DNA of 19,668 nt from F23-B02 sp963613665 (GTDB lineage Bacteria > Bacillota > Clostridia > Oscillospirales > Oscillospiraceae). Location of the stretch: contig CAVEAL010000031.1 of NCBI GenBank assembly GCA_963613665.1, positions 1 through 19,668 on the forward strand. The letters run 5' to 3'. A program made the translations under genes and the position numbers. Below, piece after piece: positions 13,064 through 19,668 of this stretch. Each line of letters opens with the position of its first letter. Positions within the stretch are counted from its first letter, which is position 1. Under the pieces are notes generated by a model, which was not told where the DNA came from, did not search any database, and saw only the letters and a program-made list of their open reading frames with translations.

Positions 13064-14206
13064 ATGACGGTCAAAAAGCGATTGGCAAGATCAAATCTGT
13101 ATATGTTCCTCATCCCGATGCTCGCGGCGGCGGTGCTGCTGATCCTCGGAGCGGGGATCGCACTGTACGTTCTCGAGACGAACTACCTGCCGAAGCTCGG
13201 GCTCAGCCTGCGCGAGATGCATCTGCTGCTCGAGCAGTACGAGGGCCCGCTGCAAAGCTTCGAGGTGTTTATCTGGGTTTACACCGGCGCTGTCGGCATG
13301 GCGCTGATACTTACCATATTATTTACGAACATTCACCTCACGCGCGAGCTGTTTTCGCACATTTCCGGGCCGTTGGAGGAACTCGTCGAGGGCGTTGAGC
13401 GCATACGCTCGGGCGATCTTGAGCATCCCATAGGCTACACCGGGCCCGACGAGTTCAAGGCCGCCTGCGACGCGGTCGATATGATGGCGGCAAGGCTCAA
13501 GGCCTCGCTCGAGACCGAACAGCGCCGCCAGCAGAGCAGCAAGGAGCTCATCGCCGGCATGAGCCACGATCTGAAAAGCCCGCTGACCTCCATCCGCGCC
13601 TACACCGAGGCGCTGCTCGAGGGCGTTGCCGACACGCCCGAGGCGCAGAGGAAATACCTCGGCACGATACTCGACAAGGAAGGCGAGATGGAGCACATGG
13701 TCGCGCGGCTGCTGGAGTTTTCCAGGCTGGAGCTGAGCGAATACCCCGCGCAGGCCGAGAGCCTTGAGCTCAAAAGCGAGCTTGCGCGCATAGTTTCCGA
13801 CATGACGCCGGAGGCGGATATTGACCTGTCGGGCATTTCAAACACACGCGTCCGCGCCGACCGCGGGCAGCTGCGGCGGATCGTAGAAAACGTCGTCGGC
13901 AACAGCGTAAAATACTGCCCCGGAAGAGCGCGTGTCGAGCTGAGCTCGCAGCGTCTGGGCAGCTTCGTGCGCATAAAATTTTCCGATAACGGCCCCGGCG
14001 TCCCCGCCGAGGCGCTGCCGAAGCTGTTTGACCTGTTCTACCGCGCAGACCCAGCGCGTGCAAAGCCGGGCTCGGGCTCCGGGCTGGGGCTTGCCATCGT
14101 AAAGCGAGCCGCCGAGCAGATGGGCGGCAGGGTCTTTGCCGAAAACGGCGAAAGCGGCGGACTGTGCATAGTTATCGATCTTCCGGGAGGCGAAGAAAAT
14201 GGCTAA
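13064..14206 (+). CDS. Membrane sensor histidine kinase
   Basis: This 380-residue protein has two membrane helices (about 12-36 and 69-90) flanking a short extracellular loop of about 32 residues. A HAMP region (91-145, SGPLEELVEGVERIRSGDLEHPIG) precedes a HisKA helix with phospho-acceptor His168 in GMSHDLKSPLTSI. The HATPase_c domain has N box NVVGNSVKY (276-284), G1 DNGPGV (308-313) and G2 GSGSGLGL (336-343). The short sensor loop suggests intramembrane or partner-dependent sensing, as in kinases that work with ABC transporters (inference). It overlaps the regulator gene by 8 bases and comes first in the operon, which is less common than regulator-first order. A structured leader precedes it and its ribosome binding site is weak. 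Confidence 0.95.
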   Translation: MTVKKRLARSNLYMFLIPMLAAAVLLILGAGIALYVLETNYLPKLGLSLREMHLLLEQYEGPLQSFEVFIWVYTGAVGMALILTILFTNIHLTRELFSHISGPLEELVEGVERIRSGDLEHPIGYTGPDEFKAACDAVDMMAARLKASLETEQRRQQSSKELIAGMSHDLKSPLTSIRAYTEALLEGVADTPEAQRKYLGTILDKEGEMEHMVARLLEFSRLELSEYPAQAESLELKSELARIVSDMTPEADIDLSGISNTRVRADRGQLRRIVENVVGNSVKYCPGRARVELSSQRLGSFVRIKFSDNGPGVPAEALPKLFDLFYRADPARAKPGSGSGLGLAIVKRAAEQMGGRVFAENGESGGLCIVIDLPGGEENG

Positions 14207-14888
14207 GATACTCATAATTGAAGACGACTGCGCGATATCGGATATAGAGCGCGACTATCTCGAGCTCTCCGGCTTTGAGACGGACACGGCCTGCGACGGT
14301 GTGGAGGGGCTGAACAAGGCCCTCGCCGGCGGTCACGACCTCATCCTGCTCGACCTCATGCTGCCGGGGCTCGACGGCTTTTCCGTCTGCAGGAAGCTGC
14401 GCGATAAAACGGACGTGCCCATACTCATGGTCACGGCGCGCACGCAGGATATCGACAAGATACGCGGGCTCGGCTTCGGCGCGGATGATTATATCGAAAA
14501 GCCCTTCTCGCCGGGCGTGCTCGTCGCACGCGTCAAGGCGCATCTTGCGCAGTACGAGCGCTTGAAGCCCAAGCAGGAGGCCGCGGGCAGCCTTGTCGAG
14601 GGCGGGCCATTTGCCATGGACACCGACGCGCACAGCGCCAGCATCGACGGGCGCGAACTCAGTCTCAAGAACAAGGAGTTTGAGCTGCTGCTGTTTTTGC
14701 TGCGGCACCCGAATCAGGTGTTCAGCCGCGAGGATCTGTACGAGATGATCTGGGGGCTCGAAAGCATGGGCGACAACATAACCGTCGCCGTGCATATAAA
14801 CCGCCTGCGCGAGAAGATCGAGGCCGACCCCTCAAAGCCCGAGTATATCCAGACCGTCTGGGGCGTGGGCTACCGTTTAAAGATTTAG
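14199..14888 (+). CDS. OmpR/PhoB-family response regulator
   Basis: This 229-residue protein has a receiver domain (1-115) with the acidic pair Glu8/Asp9/Asp10, phospho-acceptor Asp52 in LILLDLMLPG, Thr79 in VTAR and Lys101 in KPF. The C-terminal winged helix (about 130-229) is of OmpR type, including LSLKNKEFELLLFLLRHPNQVFSREDLYEMIWG and the final YIQTVWGVGYRLKI. The GGAGGC site lies inside the kinase gene, and the 8-base overlap indicates translational coupling. Regulators of this class bind tandem repeats with 11-base phase. Such repeats occur in front of its own operon (12830) and just downstream of its gene (14909), so autoregulation and control of the ABC operon are predicted. Confidence 0.95.
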   Translation: MAKILIIEDDCAISDIERDYLELSGFETDTACDGVEGLNKALAGGHDLILLDLMLPGLDGFSVCRKLRDKTDVPILMVTARTQDIDKIRGLGFGADDYIEKPFSPGVLVARVKAHLAQYERLKPKQEAAGSLVEGGPFAMDTDAHSASIDGRELSLKNKEFELLLFLLRHPNQVFSREDLYEMIWGLESMGDNITVAVHINRLREKIEADPSKPEYIQTVWGVGYRLKI

Positions 14889-14908
14889 TCACAATTTTTT
14901 AATATCTG

Positions 14909-14951
14909 TTTAACCTTCATTTATTGCGGGTTTAAGCTGCCCTCCTATACT
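14909..14951 (+). promoter_or_regulatory. Response-regulator operator and promoter of the ABC operon
   Basis: TTTA repeats start at 14909, 14920 and 14931 in exact 11-base phase, and TATACT lies at 14946-14951. The first 15 bases fit TTTAANNTTNATTTA, shared with 12830-12844. No good -35 is present (TTGCGG at 14924 is the nearest), as usual for promoters activated by PhoB-type regulators. Transcription would start near 14958. Confidence 0.65.
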
Positions 14952-14981
14952 GGCATTGTCGGTAAGGCGGGCAGCTTTTTT
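14934..14981 (+). terminator. Terminator of the two-component operon, overlapping the ABC promoter
   Basis: AAGCTGCCC (14934-14942) pairs with GGGCAGCTT (14969-14977), followed by T's; the loop is long (26 nt). Its 5' arm lies in the operator/spacer of the next promoter. Transcripts starting near 14958 lack that arm and would escape termination. Confidence 0.6.
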
Positions 14982-14982
14982 G

Positions 14983-15030
14983 CGGTGCATTGAGGATGTA
15001 CTTATACGGTAGCTGCAGGTGCCCGACCGG
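14983..15030 (+). repeat. Dispersed repeat module A, copy 5 (left arm of composite element 2)
   Basis: Forward, shortened copy: GGTGCATTGAGG, ATGTACTTATACGGTAGCTG, AGGTGCCCG. It diverges after the GTGCCCG motif. It pairs as an inverted copy with 15310-15397 across about 280 bp. Confidence 0.75.
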
Positions 15031-15309
15031 AAGGTACCGGCAAAACAGGAACGCTGCCGCGCAGCGTGAGTACGATGCAGCCCTGTAGATAACGGGCTTG
15101 CCCGTCCCGCTCGTTACGGTTTGTGCCGCAGCAAAAACGCAGTAAGCCGGCGGTCGCCGAGTGCCTCATTCTCTCAGCACTTGACATCCGTTTGCTATAG
15201 CCGGTGAGATATGGGCTCTTATTTACCTACATCTCTCATCTCAATCTCTACATCTCCCCTTCAAATGTCTCTCGGGTCTTGTATCTCACCGGCAATCTTC
15301 AGCGGTGCA
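15031..15309. repeat. Interior of composite element 2 with 12-bp inverted repeats
   Basis: There is no credible gene. Short hairpins are visible (GCTGC-CGC-GCAGC near 15053-15066; ACGGGC-TT-GCCCGT near 15093). A perfect 12-bp inverted repeat, GCCGGTGAGATA (15200-15211) against 15282-15293, encloses a pyrimidine-rich tract. That tract has repeated ATCTC units and two CTACATCTC copies 20 bases apart (15228, 15248). This 94-bp unit resembles a small inserted palindromic element and lies in the leader of the ABC operon. Confidence 0.6.
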
Positions 15310-15397
15310 CTCGCATTACGCGAGACGCTGTAGTTTATTCCGATGCTTCGATACCGTGCACCGGCAATATGCGTATGGGCACAGCCTGAACGCGCTA
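15310..15397 (-). repeat. Dispersed repeat module A, copy 6 (right arm of composite element 2)
   Basis: Reverse copy: CGCATTACGCGAGACGCTGT, CTTCGATACCGTGCACC, GCGTATGGGCACAGCCTGAA. It ends just before the AGGAGG of the following gene, so it forms the 5' leader of that gene. Confidence 0.8.
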
Positions 15398-15418
15398 TTA
15401 AAAAAGGAGGATATTAAA

Positions 15419-15850
15419 ATGAAAGAACGTATCATGAAAAAGGACTTCGCAAAGGCATTCAAGCTCATCCTTGTGCTGTTTATCGTGCTGGCCGTGTTCT
15501 CGGCTGCGGCGATCCCGCTGAGCCTGTCGCAGCAGATAAGCGACGCGGCATCCTACCGTCAGCAGCTTCAGACAGCCGACGGTGCGCACAGTCACGACTC
15601 CGAGCGTGAGTTCAGGAGCCACATCACCCCGCTCAACGCGACAAACTACGCCATTATCGGCGGCATCGGTGTTCTGTGGGCTGTGCTTATACTGTTTTAC
15701 TGGTTCGACGTCGCCGCGTGGCTGTACAAAAGTGCGGTCAGCGAGGGCATGAACCGCTCGCTCTGGCCCATACTTGGACTGTTTTTCAACTTCCTTGCCG
15801 TATTTGCGTTCATGATCGTGCGCGACCGCCCCGCACGGTGCGCGGCATGA
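15419..15850 (+). CDS. Small membrane protein, first gene of the ABC operon
   Basis: I chose ATG 15419 because AAGGAGG lies 8-9 bases upstream; the open frame extends further up only through repeat sequence. The 143-residue product has a basic N-terminus and a first membrane helix (about 15-36, LILVLFIVLAVFSAAAIPL). A polar loop with HSHDSEREFRSH follows, then two more helices (about 77-100 and 117-136), and a short basic tail. No enzymatic motif or known family is recognisable. It lies 18 bases before the ABC ATPase gene, so it may be an accessory or sensing subunit of that transporter (inference). It is downstream of the predicted regulator-controlled promoter. Confidence 0.82.
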   Translation: MKERIMKKDFAKAFKLILVLFIVLAVFSAAAIPLSLSQQISDAASYRQQLQTADGAHSHDSEREFRSHITPLNATNYAIIGGIGVLWAVLILFYWFDVAAWLYKSAVSEGMNRSLWPILGLFFNFLAVFAFMIVRDRPARCAA

Positions 15851-15868
15851 CAGGGGAGGTGCGCAGCA

Positions 15869-16828
15869 ATGATCCGTACGGAAGGGCTGACAAAGATCTA
15901 TAAAAACGGCTTCAAGGCCGTTGACGGGCTTGATCTCCGGATAGACGAGGGCGATATTTTCGGCTTCCTTGGTCCGAACGGTGCCGGCAAAACAACAACG
16001 ATACGAATGCTCGACGGGCTTTTGCAGCCCACGAGCGGTACGGCGTTCATAAACGGCATGGACATAACAAAGCAGCCCGTGGACATCCGCCGCATTATCG
16101 GTGTTGTGCCGGAATCGCACGGCTACTACTACTCAATGACGGCGCAGCAGTATCTGAAATACTTCGCCGCGCTGTTTGACCCGAAGCACGACGAGACGGC
16201 ATATGTCGAGCATCTTCTGCGCCGCGTCGGCCTGTATGAGAAAAAGGACGTTGCCGTCGGCCGCTTCTCGCGCGGCATGAAGCAGCGCCTGGGCGTTGCC
16301 AAAGCTCTCATAAACCGGCCCAAGGTCATATTCCTCGACGAGCCGACCCTCGGCCTTGACCCCCGCGGACAGCACGAGATCCAGCAGCTGCTGCTCGAGG
16401 CGAACAAAACAGACGGAGTCACGGTGTTCATAACCTCTCATCTTCTCAAGGACATCGAGGTGCTGTGCAATAAGGTCTGCATCGTCAAGGACGGCAGGCT
16501 CATCGAGCAGGGCAGCATAGACCGGCTGCGCGAGAAGTTCATGCCGAATTACACCCTGACGCTCAACACCAGCGACAACCTGCGAGCGGTGGCCGAGCTC
16601 ATGAGCATCGGCGATATACTCTGCGTCAAGGTGACCGACGACAACAAGCTTCAGCTCAAGCTGCGCGGCGAGTGCACCGACGACGACATAGCGCGCTCAA
16701 AGCACGAGATCATGACGGCCATGTTCTCTGCGGGCATCGATGTCGGCGAGCTTTCGCGCCAGACGCTGAGTATGGAGGACATCTTCTTCCTCGCAACCGG
16801 AACGGAAAGAGAGGCGGCGGTACAATGA
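15869..16828 (+). CDS. ABC transporter ATP-binding protein
   Basis: This 319-residue protein has a complete nucleotide-binding domain: Walker A GPNGAGKT (35-42), signature SRGMKQR (134-140), Walker B VIFLDEP (153-159), D-loop LGLDP (161-165) and H-loop His191 in ITSHLL. The Q-loop position reads VVPESHG, with Glu82 in place of Gln, as in many ABC-2-type exporter ATPases. About 100 C-terminal residues form an extension typical of the CcmA/YhaQ-like group. GGGGAGG precedes the start. The stop overlaps the permease start (ATGA). Substrate is unknown; antimicrobial-peptide resistance, lipid or peptide export are typical for such two-component-linked systems. Confidence 0.95.
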   Translation: MIRTEGLTKIYKNGFKAVDGLDLRIDEGDIFGFLGPNGAGKTTTIRMLDGLLQPTSGTAFINGMDITKQPVDIRRIIGVVPESHGYYYSMTAQQYLKYFAALFDPKHDETAYVEHLLRRVGLYEKKDVAVGRFSRGMKQRLGVAKALINRPKVIFLDEPTLGLDPRGQHEIQQLLLEANKTDGVTVFITSHLLKDIEVLCNKVCIVKDGRLIEQGSIDRLREKFMPNYTLTLNTSDNLRAVAELMSIGDILCVKVTDDNKLQLKLRGECTDDDIARSKHEIMTAMFSAGIDVGELSRQTLSMEDIFFLATGTEREAAVQ

Positions 16829-17583
16829 ATAAAACCATCATCAAAAAGGAATTTCACGAAAGTCTCTTCGACTGCAAGGGACTTTGGCTGATAGTAGCCT
16901 GCGCCTGCGTCCTGAGCGGCCTGTGCGTTCTGGTCATCAGCATCAAGGAGGGCTCGGTGCTTGCGCAGAACGACGTTCTGCAGTACGCGATGAAGGCGGC
17001 GATGTTTCTTACGGTGACCATCTCCATGGTTCTCGGCTCTGCCTGCTTTGCGGCCGAGCGCGAGGAAAACACCATGGAAAGCCTGCTGCTCACTCCAGTT
17101 CGCAAGCGAGACCTCGTTGTTGCCAAATACCTCGGCGTAATGCTCATCGGCGTCGCGCTTTACATTGTGTGCGTCCCATATCTCACCGCCATCGGCATGG
17201 GCTCCGGACTCACCTGGCGCGCGATCGCCATGACATTTTTCGGCGGACTTCTGCTGCTGACGGCGTTTACCGCACTGTCGGTCGTGTTCTCCATCAAAAT
17301 GAAGAGCTCGAGAGCCGCTATTCTGACCTCCATCCTCGGCATGACCGTTCTGACCGTTCCGGCGCTCATCAAGGGGCTTTTCACGCTCTCGCCGCTCGGA
17401 CTTACGATACTCAAGATCGACCCCATCGCCTGCTGCTTTGACATGATGGACGCGGTTCTTGCCGAAAAGCAGCCGTTTTTCAGCCAGTGGAACTACATTC
17501 TGCCGCTTCTGGGCTTTGCGGCGGTAACCGTCGCGCTCATGCTCTGCTGCGGCAGAAGCATTGCACTGAAGGGAGAGAAGTAA
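16825..17583 (+). CDS. ABC-2 type permease
   Basis: I chose ATG 16825, which overlaps the ATPase stop by 4 bases; the open frame extends upstream only in the shadow of the ATPase gene. The 252-residue product begins MNKTIIKKEFHESLFDCKGLW. It has about six membrane helices (for example 20-40, 55-75, 104-125, 133-155, 165-187, 226-245). Between helices 2 and 3 it carries the cytoplasmic motif EREENTMESLLLTPVRKRDLVVAKYL. That coupling helix is conserved in the NatB/YhaP/ABC2_membrane families. It forms the transmembrane half of the exporter with the preceding ATPase and presumably dimerises. Confidence 0.93.
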   Translation: MNKTIIKKEFHESLFDCKGLWLIVACACVLSGLCVLVISIKEGSVLAQNDVLQYAMKAAMFLTVTISMVLGSACFAAEREENTMESLLLTPVRKRDLVVAKYLGVMLIGVALYIVCVPYLTAIGMGSGLTWRAIAMTFFGGLLLLTAFTALSVVFSIKMKSSRAAILTSILGMTVLTVPALIKGLFTLSPLGLTILKIDPIACCFDMMDAVLAEKQPFFSQWNYILPLLGFAAVTVALMLCCGRSIALKGEK

Positions 17584-17584
17584 A

Positions 17585-18115
17585 ATGAAAAAGCTTGTTT
17601 GTCTGACCGCAGCACTTCTTCTGCTGGTATTCTCAGCGCTCCCTGTCCTTGCGGATAACGCAGAGCCCATCGGTGTTGAGATAGTCTCTCCCAAAAGCAT
17701 AAGCGCAAACCCCGTGCATCACGATAACATCGTCATCCGCGTTACCAATAACGGCGGCAAGGCCTACAGCAATCTGCACTGCTTTCTGACGGTGCTCGAC
17801 GTTGGCAGAACGCAGACGCTCCCCGTCGATGAGTTCGGCTCGGATGCCTATCAGTCGCGCATCATCGAAAGCCTCGCGCCGGGGCAGAGCGTGGATATCA
17901 CCATCCCTGTGCGCATCATGTACGTCGGTGATTTCCTCTTCACCGCCACCGTTGCCGACTGCGAGTCGAACCGGCTCTACACCTGCCCCGCAATAAGTGT
18001 TGACATGCTCGCCGTCAGCACGATGAACAAGCCCCTCGTTATCGGCGCGGCCGCCGGAGTTCCCGTCCTGCTGGCTGCCGCAGCATTCATCCTGACGCGC
18101 GGCCGCCGCGCCTGA
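17585..18115 (+). CDS. Secreted, membrane-anchored beta-domain (NEW3/CARDB-like) protein
   Basis: This 176-residue protein has a signal peptide (1-23, cleavage near VLA|DNA). A beta-sandwich-like domain (about 28-145) contains NIVIRVTNNGGKAYSNL and ESLAPGQSVDITIPVRI, the pattern of NEW3/CARDB-type immunoglobulin-like domains. A C-terminal membrane helix (about 150-170) is followed by RGRRA. It would sit outside the cell, anchored by its tail. The start is 1 base after the permease stop, with GGGAGAG inside the end of that gene, so it is part of the ABC operon. Such domains accompany ABC-2 exporters of unknown substrate. Two cysteines in ADCESNRLYTC could form a disulfide. Confidence 0.87.
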   Translation: MKKLVCLTAALLLLVFSALPVLADNAEPIGVEIVSPKSISANPVHHDNIVIRVTNNGGKAYSNLHCFLTVLDVGRTQTLPVDEFGSDAYQSRIIESLAPGQSVDITIPVRIMYVGDFLFTATVADCESNRLYTCPAISVDMLAVSTMNKPLVIGAAAGVPVLLAAAAFILTRGRRA

Positions 18116-18157
18116 TCTCCGCCGGCGAAGATTTTTCATACATTTTGCAAAAAAGTA

Positions 18158-18204
18158 TTGACAAATGATTCACGCTTGTGTATTTTAAGTGTGTTAGGAC
18201 ACAC
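18158..18204 (+). promoter_or_regulatory. Strong promoter of the glycosyltransferase gene with downstream inverted repeat
   Basis: A perfect TTGACA (18158-18163), a 17-base spacer and TATTTT (18181-18186) are present. GTGTG-TTAGGA-CACAC (18189-18204) lies over the expected start site and could be an operator or a 5'-end hairpin. The leader is about 85 nt. Confidence 0.78.
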
Positions 18205-18276
18205 CACACAGTTAAGAAAATTAACACGGCGCTGTTTCCGTGCAGCAGAGCCGTCAGGAAAATTTGAGGTGATCGT

Positions 18277-19515
18277 ATGAGCACTGTTGAAAAGATCAAT
18301 TTCATCATAATGTGCATATTCTTCCTGTGCTATTCGTATCAGTTTATATACATCCCGATCGGGCTTATAATGCACAGGCGCGGCTCGTATCTTGAAAGCC
18401 GCGGCAAGCGCGTTGCGGTGCTCATCGCGGCACGCAACGAGCAGGCCGTCATCGGGCAGCTCATCGACAGCATCCGTGCGCAGAACTATCCGCAGCAGCT
18501 TATCGACATCGTGGTCGGCGCGGATAACTGCACCGACGGCACCGCCGAGATCGCCCGCAGCCGCGGCGCAAGGGTGTTTGAGCGGCAGGACACGGAGCGC
18601 ATCGGCAAGGGCTATGTGCTCAACTTCCTGCTGTACAGGCTCAAGGAGCTCGGCCTGAGCTACGATGCGTACATCGTCATCGACGCGGACAATATTCTTG
18701 ACCCCAACTACATTGCCGCGATGTGCGGCTGCATGGAGCGGGGCTACGACATCATCACCTGCTACCGTAACTCGAAAAACTACGGCGACAACTGGATATC
18801 CGCCGGCATCGGCCTGTGGTTCCTGCGCGAGTCGCGCTATCTCAACGGTGCGCGCGCCGCAGTCGGCAGCAGCTGCGCAGTCTCCGGCACGGGATTTCTG
18901 TTCACGCGCGAAATCCTCGAGCGCTGCGGCGGCTGGCACTTCTTCCTGCTGACCGAGGACATTGAGTTCACCATCGACAACGTTACCGACGGCGTGAAGA
19001 TCGGCTACTGTCCTGATGCCGTCGTCTACGACGAGCAGCCCGTGACCTTCTCGCAGTCATGGCGGCAGCGCATGCGCTGGTCGCGCGGCTACATGCAGGT
19101 TTTCGCGCGCTACGGCGGCAGGCTCATGCGGGGAATGCTGCGCGGCAGCTTTTCGTGCTATGACATGGCCATGTCCATCATGCCGGCGGCCGTGCTCACC
19201 GGACTGAGCATCGTCGTTAACGTGGGCGCGGCGATCATGAACCTCCTCGGCGGCGGCGACTGGGCGACTCTCGGCGTGTCGGTCGGGCAGACGCTCGTGA
19301 GCCTGTATATGACGCTGTTCGTCATCGGCGCGATAACTACGCTCAGCGAGTGGAAAAACATACGCTGCGCACCGGCGAAAAAACTGTTTTACGCGCTCAC
19401 CTTCCCGCTGTTCATGCTGACCTTCGTGCCAATCTGCATAGCCGCCATGTTCAAGGACCCGGGCTGGAAGCCCATCGTCCACACCCGCAGCCTCGACTCC
19501 GCCCCCGCCCGTTAG
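18277..19515 (+). CDS. Processive-type family 2 glycosyltransferase, membrane-bound
   Basis: This 412-residue protein has GAGGTGAT before the ATG. One membrane helix (about 8-31) precedes a GT-A domain. That domain carries VLIAARNE (48-55), GADNCTDGTAE (81-91), the metal-binding DAD at 136-138, the acceptor/base motif TED at 226-228 and QRMRW at 264-268. This is the D, DXD, TED, Q(Q/R)xRW set of processive enzymes such as cellulose, hyaluronan and PgaC-type synthases. Three or more C-terminal membrane helices follow (about 293-318, 331-353, 370-392). It should polymerise or transfer a sugar at the inner face of the membrane. No partner glycan genes are in the window, so the product is unknown. 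It is transcribed from its own promoter. Confidence 0.92.
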   Translation: MSTVEKINFIIMCIFFLCYSYQFIYIPIGLIMHRRGSYLESRGKRVAVLIAARNEQAVIGQLIDSIRAQNYPQQLIDIVVGADNCTDGTAEIARSRGARVFERQDTERIGKGYVLNFLLYRLKELGLSYDAYIVIDADNILDPNYIAAMCGCMERGYDIITCYRNSKNYGDNWISAGIGLWFLRESRYLNGARAAVGSSCAVSGTGFLFTREILERCGGWHFFLLTEDIEFTIDNVTDGVKIGYCPDAVVYDEQPVTFSQSWRQRMRWSRGYMQVFARYGGRLMRGMLRGSFSCYDMAMSIMPAAVLTGLSIVVNVGAAIMNLLGGGDWATLGVSVGQTLVSLYMTLFVIGAITTLSEWKNIRCAPAKKLFYALTFPLFMLTFVPICIAAMFKDPGWKPIVHTRSLDSAPAR

Positions 19516-19518
19516 TTC

Positions 19519-19616
19519 AGAGGCGCATTGAGGCTGTACCTATACGTTTATTGCGGGTGCCCGCACCGCAGGTGACTGATAAGATGTAAAAAACCGAAAC
19601 TATAAAAAAAGACAGT
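19519..19616 (+). repeat. Dispersed repeat: module A copy 7 fused to module C (internally deleted derivative)
   Basis: Module A (AGGCGCATTGAGGCTGTACC, TATACGTTTATTGCGGGTGC) stops after GTGCCCG near 19562. The sequence resumes at GTAAAAAACCGAAACTAT...AAAGACAGT (19586-19616). This matches the reverse complement of about 11082-11110 inside composite element 1. The element thus looks like a copy of that composite with its middle removed. It starts 3 bases after the glycosyltransferase stop. Confidence 0.75.
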
Positions 19617-19668
19617 CAAAAAACCTATGCTGCTGCGTGAAGATGACCGCGCAGCGGGGGAGCTCGAG
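19611..19668 (+). repeat. Element D copy, cut by the window end
   Basis: GACAGTCAAAAAACCTATGC followed by TGCTGCGTGA and CCGCGCAGCGGGGGAG matches 11755-11811 with few differences, including the GCTGCG/CGCAGC hairpin. The remainder lies beyond the window. Confidence 0.8.

Overview
The window looks like a chromosomal segment of a gut-type Clostridia bacterium, most likely Oscillospirales (Ruminococcaceae/Oscillospiraceae). The grounds are strong AGGAGG-type ribosome binding sites, a MurT/GatD-type ligase pair, a phiLC3-type holin, Gram-positive sensor and ABC architectures, and many short dispersed repeats of the kind common in these genomes. No species can be named from sequence alone.

Positions 1-5200 form a visibly AT-richer, decaying accessory island. 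A mobile-element-like gene fragment (minus strand) is followed by a LysR regulator with a clear promoter and terminator. Then comes a plus-strand redox cluster: an iron-sulfur flavoprotein, an EFR1-type flavodoxin/ferredoxin pseudogene with an internal deletion, an intact iron-containing alcohol dehydrogenase, an aldo/keto reductase pseudogene, a flavodoxin lipoprotein and a broken alpha/beta-hydrolase lipoprotein. The hydrolase is cut short by a dispersed repeat, and base composition changes there.

Positions 5300-12400 are GC-rich and look like host chromosome. They hold a large heptad-repeat membrane protein (minus), an orphan phiLC3-type holin (plus), tRNA-Asp and tRNA-Thr (minus, with promoter and terminator), a 58-residue membrane microprotein, the murT-gatD-like operon, and two small hypothetical genes (minus). 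Long repeat-rich gaps separate them. In the GatD-like protein the catalytic Cys and His are replaced (Ala89, Val186), and the MurT-side Asp also seems lost. This is therefore probably a pseudo-amidotransferase attached to an otherwise intact Mur-type ATPase.

Positions 12800-18115 look like one regulatory circuit. A sensor kinase/OmpR-type regulator pair is preceded by a candidate structured leader RNA of about 160 nt. The pair is followed by an operon of a small membrane protein, an ABC ATPase, an ABC-2 permease and a secreted/anchored beta-domain protein. A near-identical direct-repeat operator lies exactly 37 bases upstream of the -10 element of both promoters. This predicts that the regulator controls itself and the transporter operon.

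Positions 18150-19515 carry a processive-type family 2 glycosyltransferase with its own strong promoter.

A modular dispersed repeat family (seven copies of module A plus modules B, C and D) is scattered through the intergenic regions. It appears as single copies, as inverted pairs enclosing about 400 bp, and as an internally deleted derivative at the right edge.
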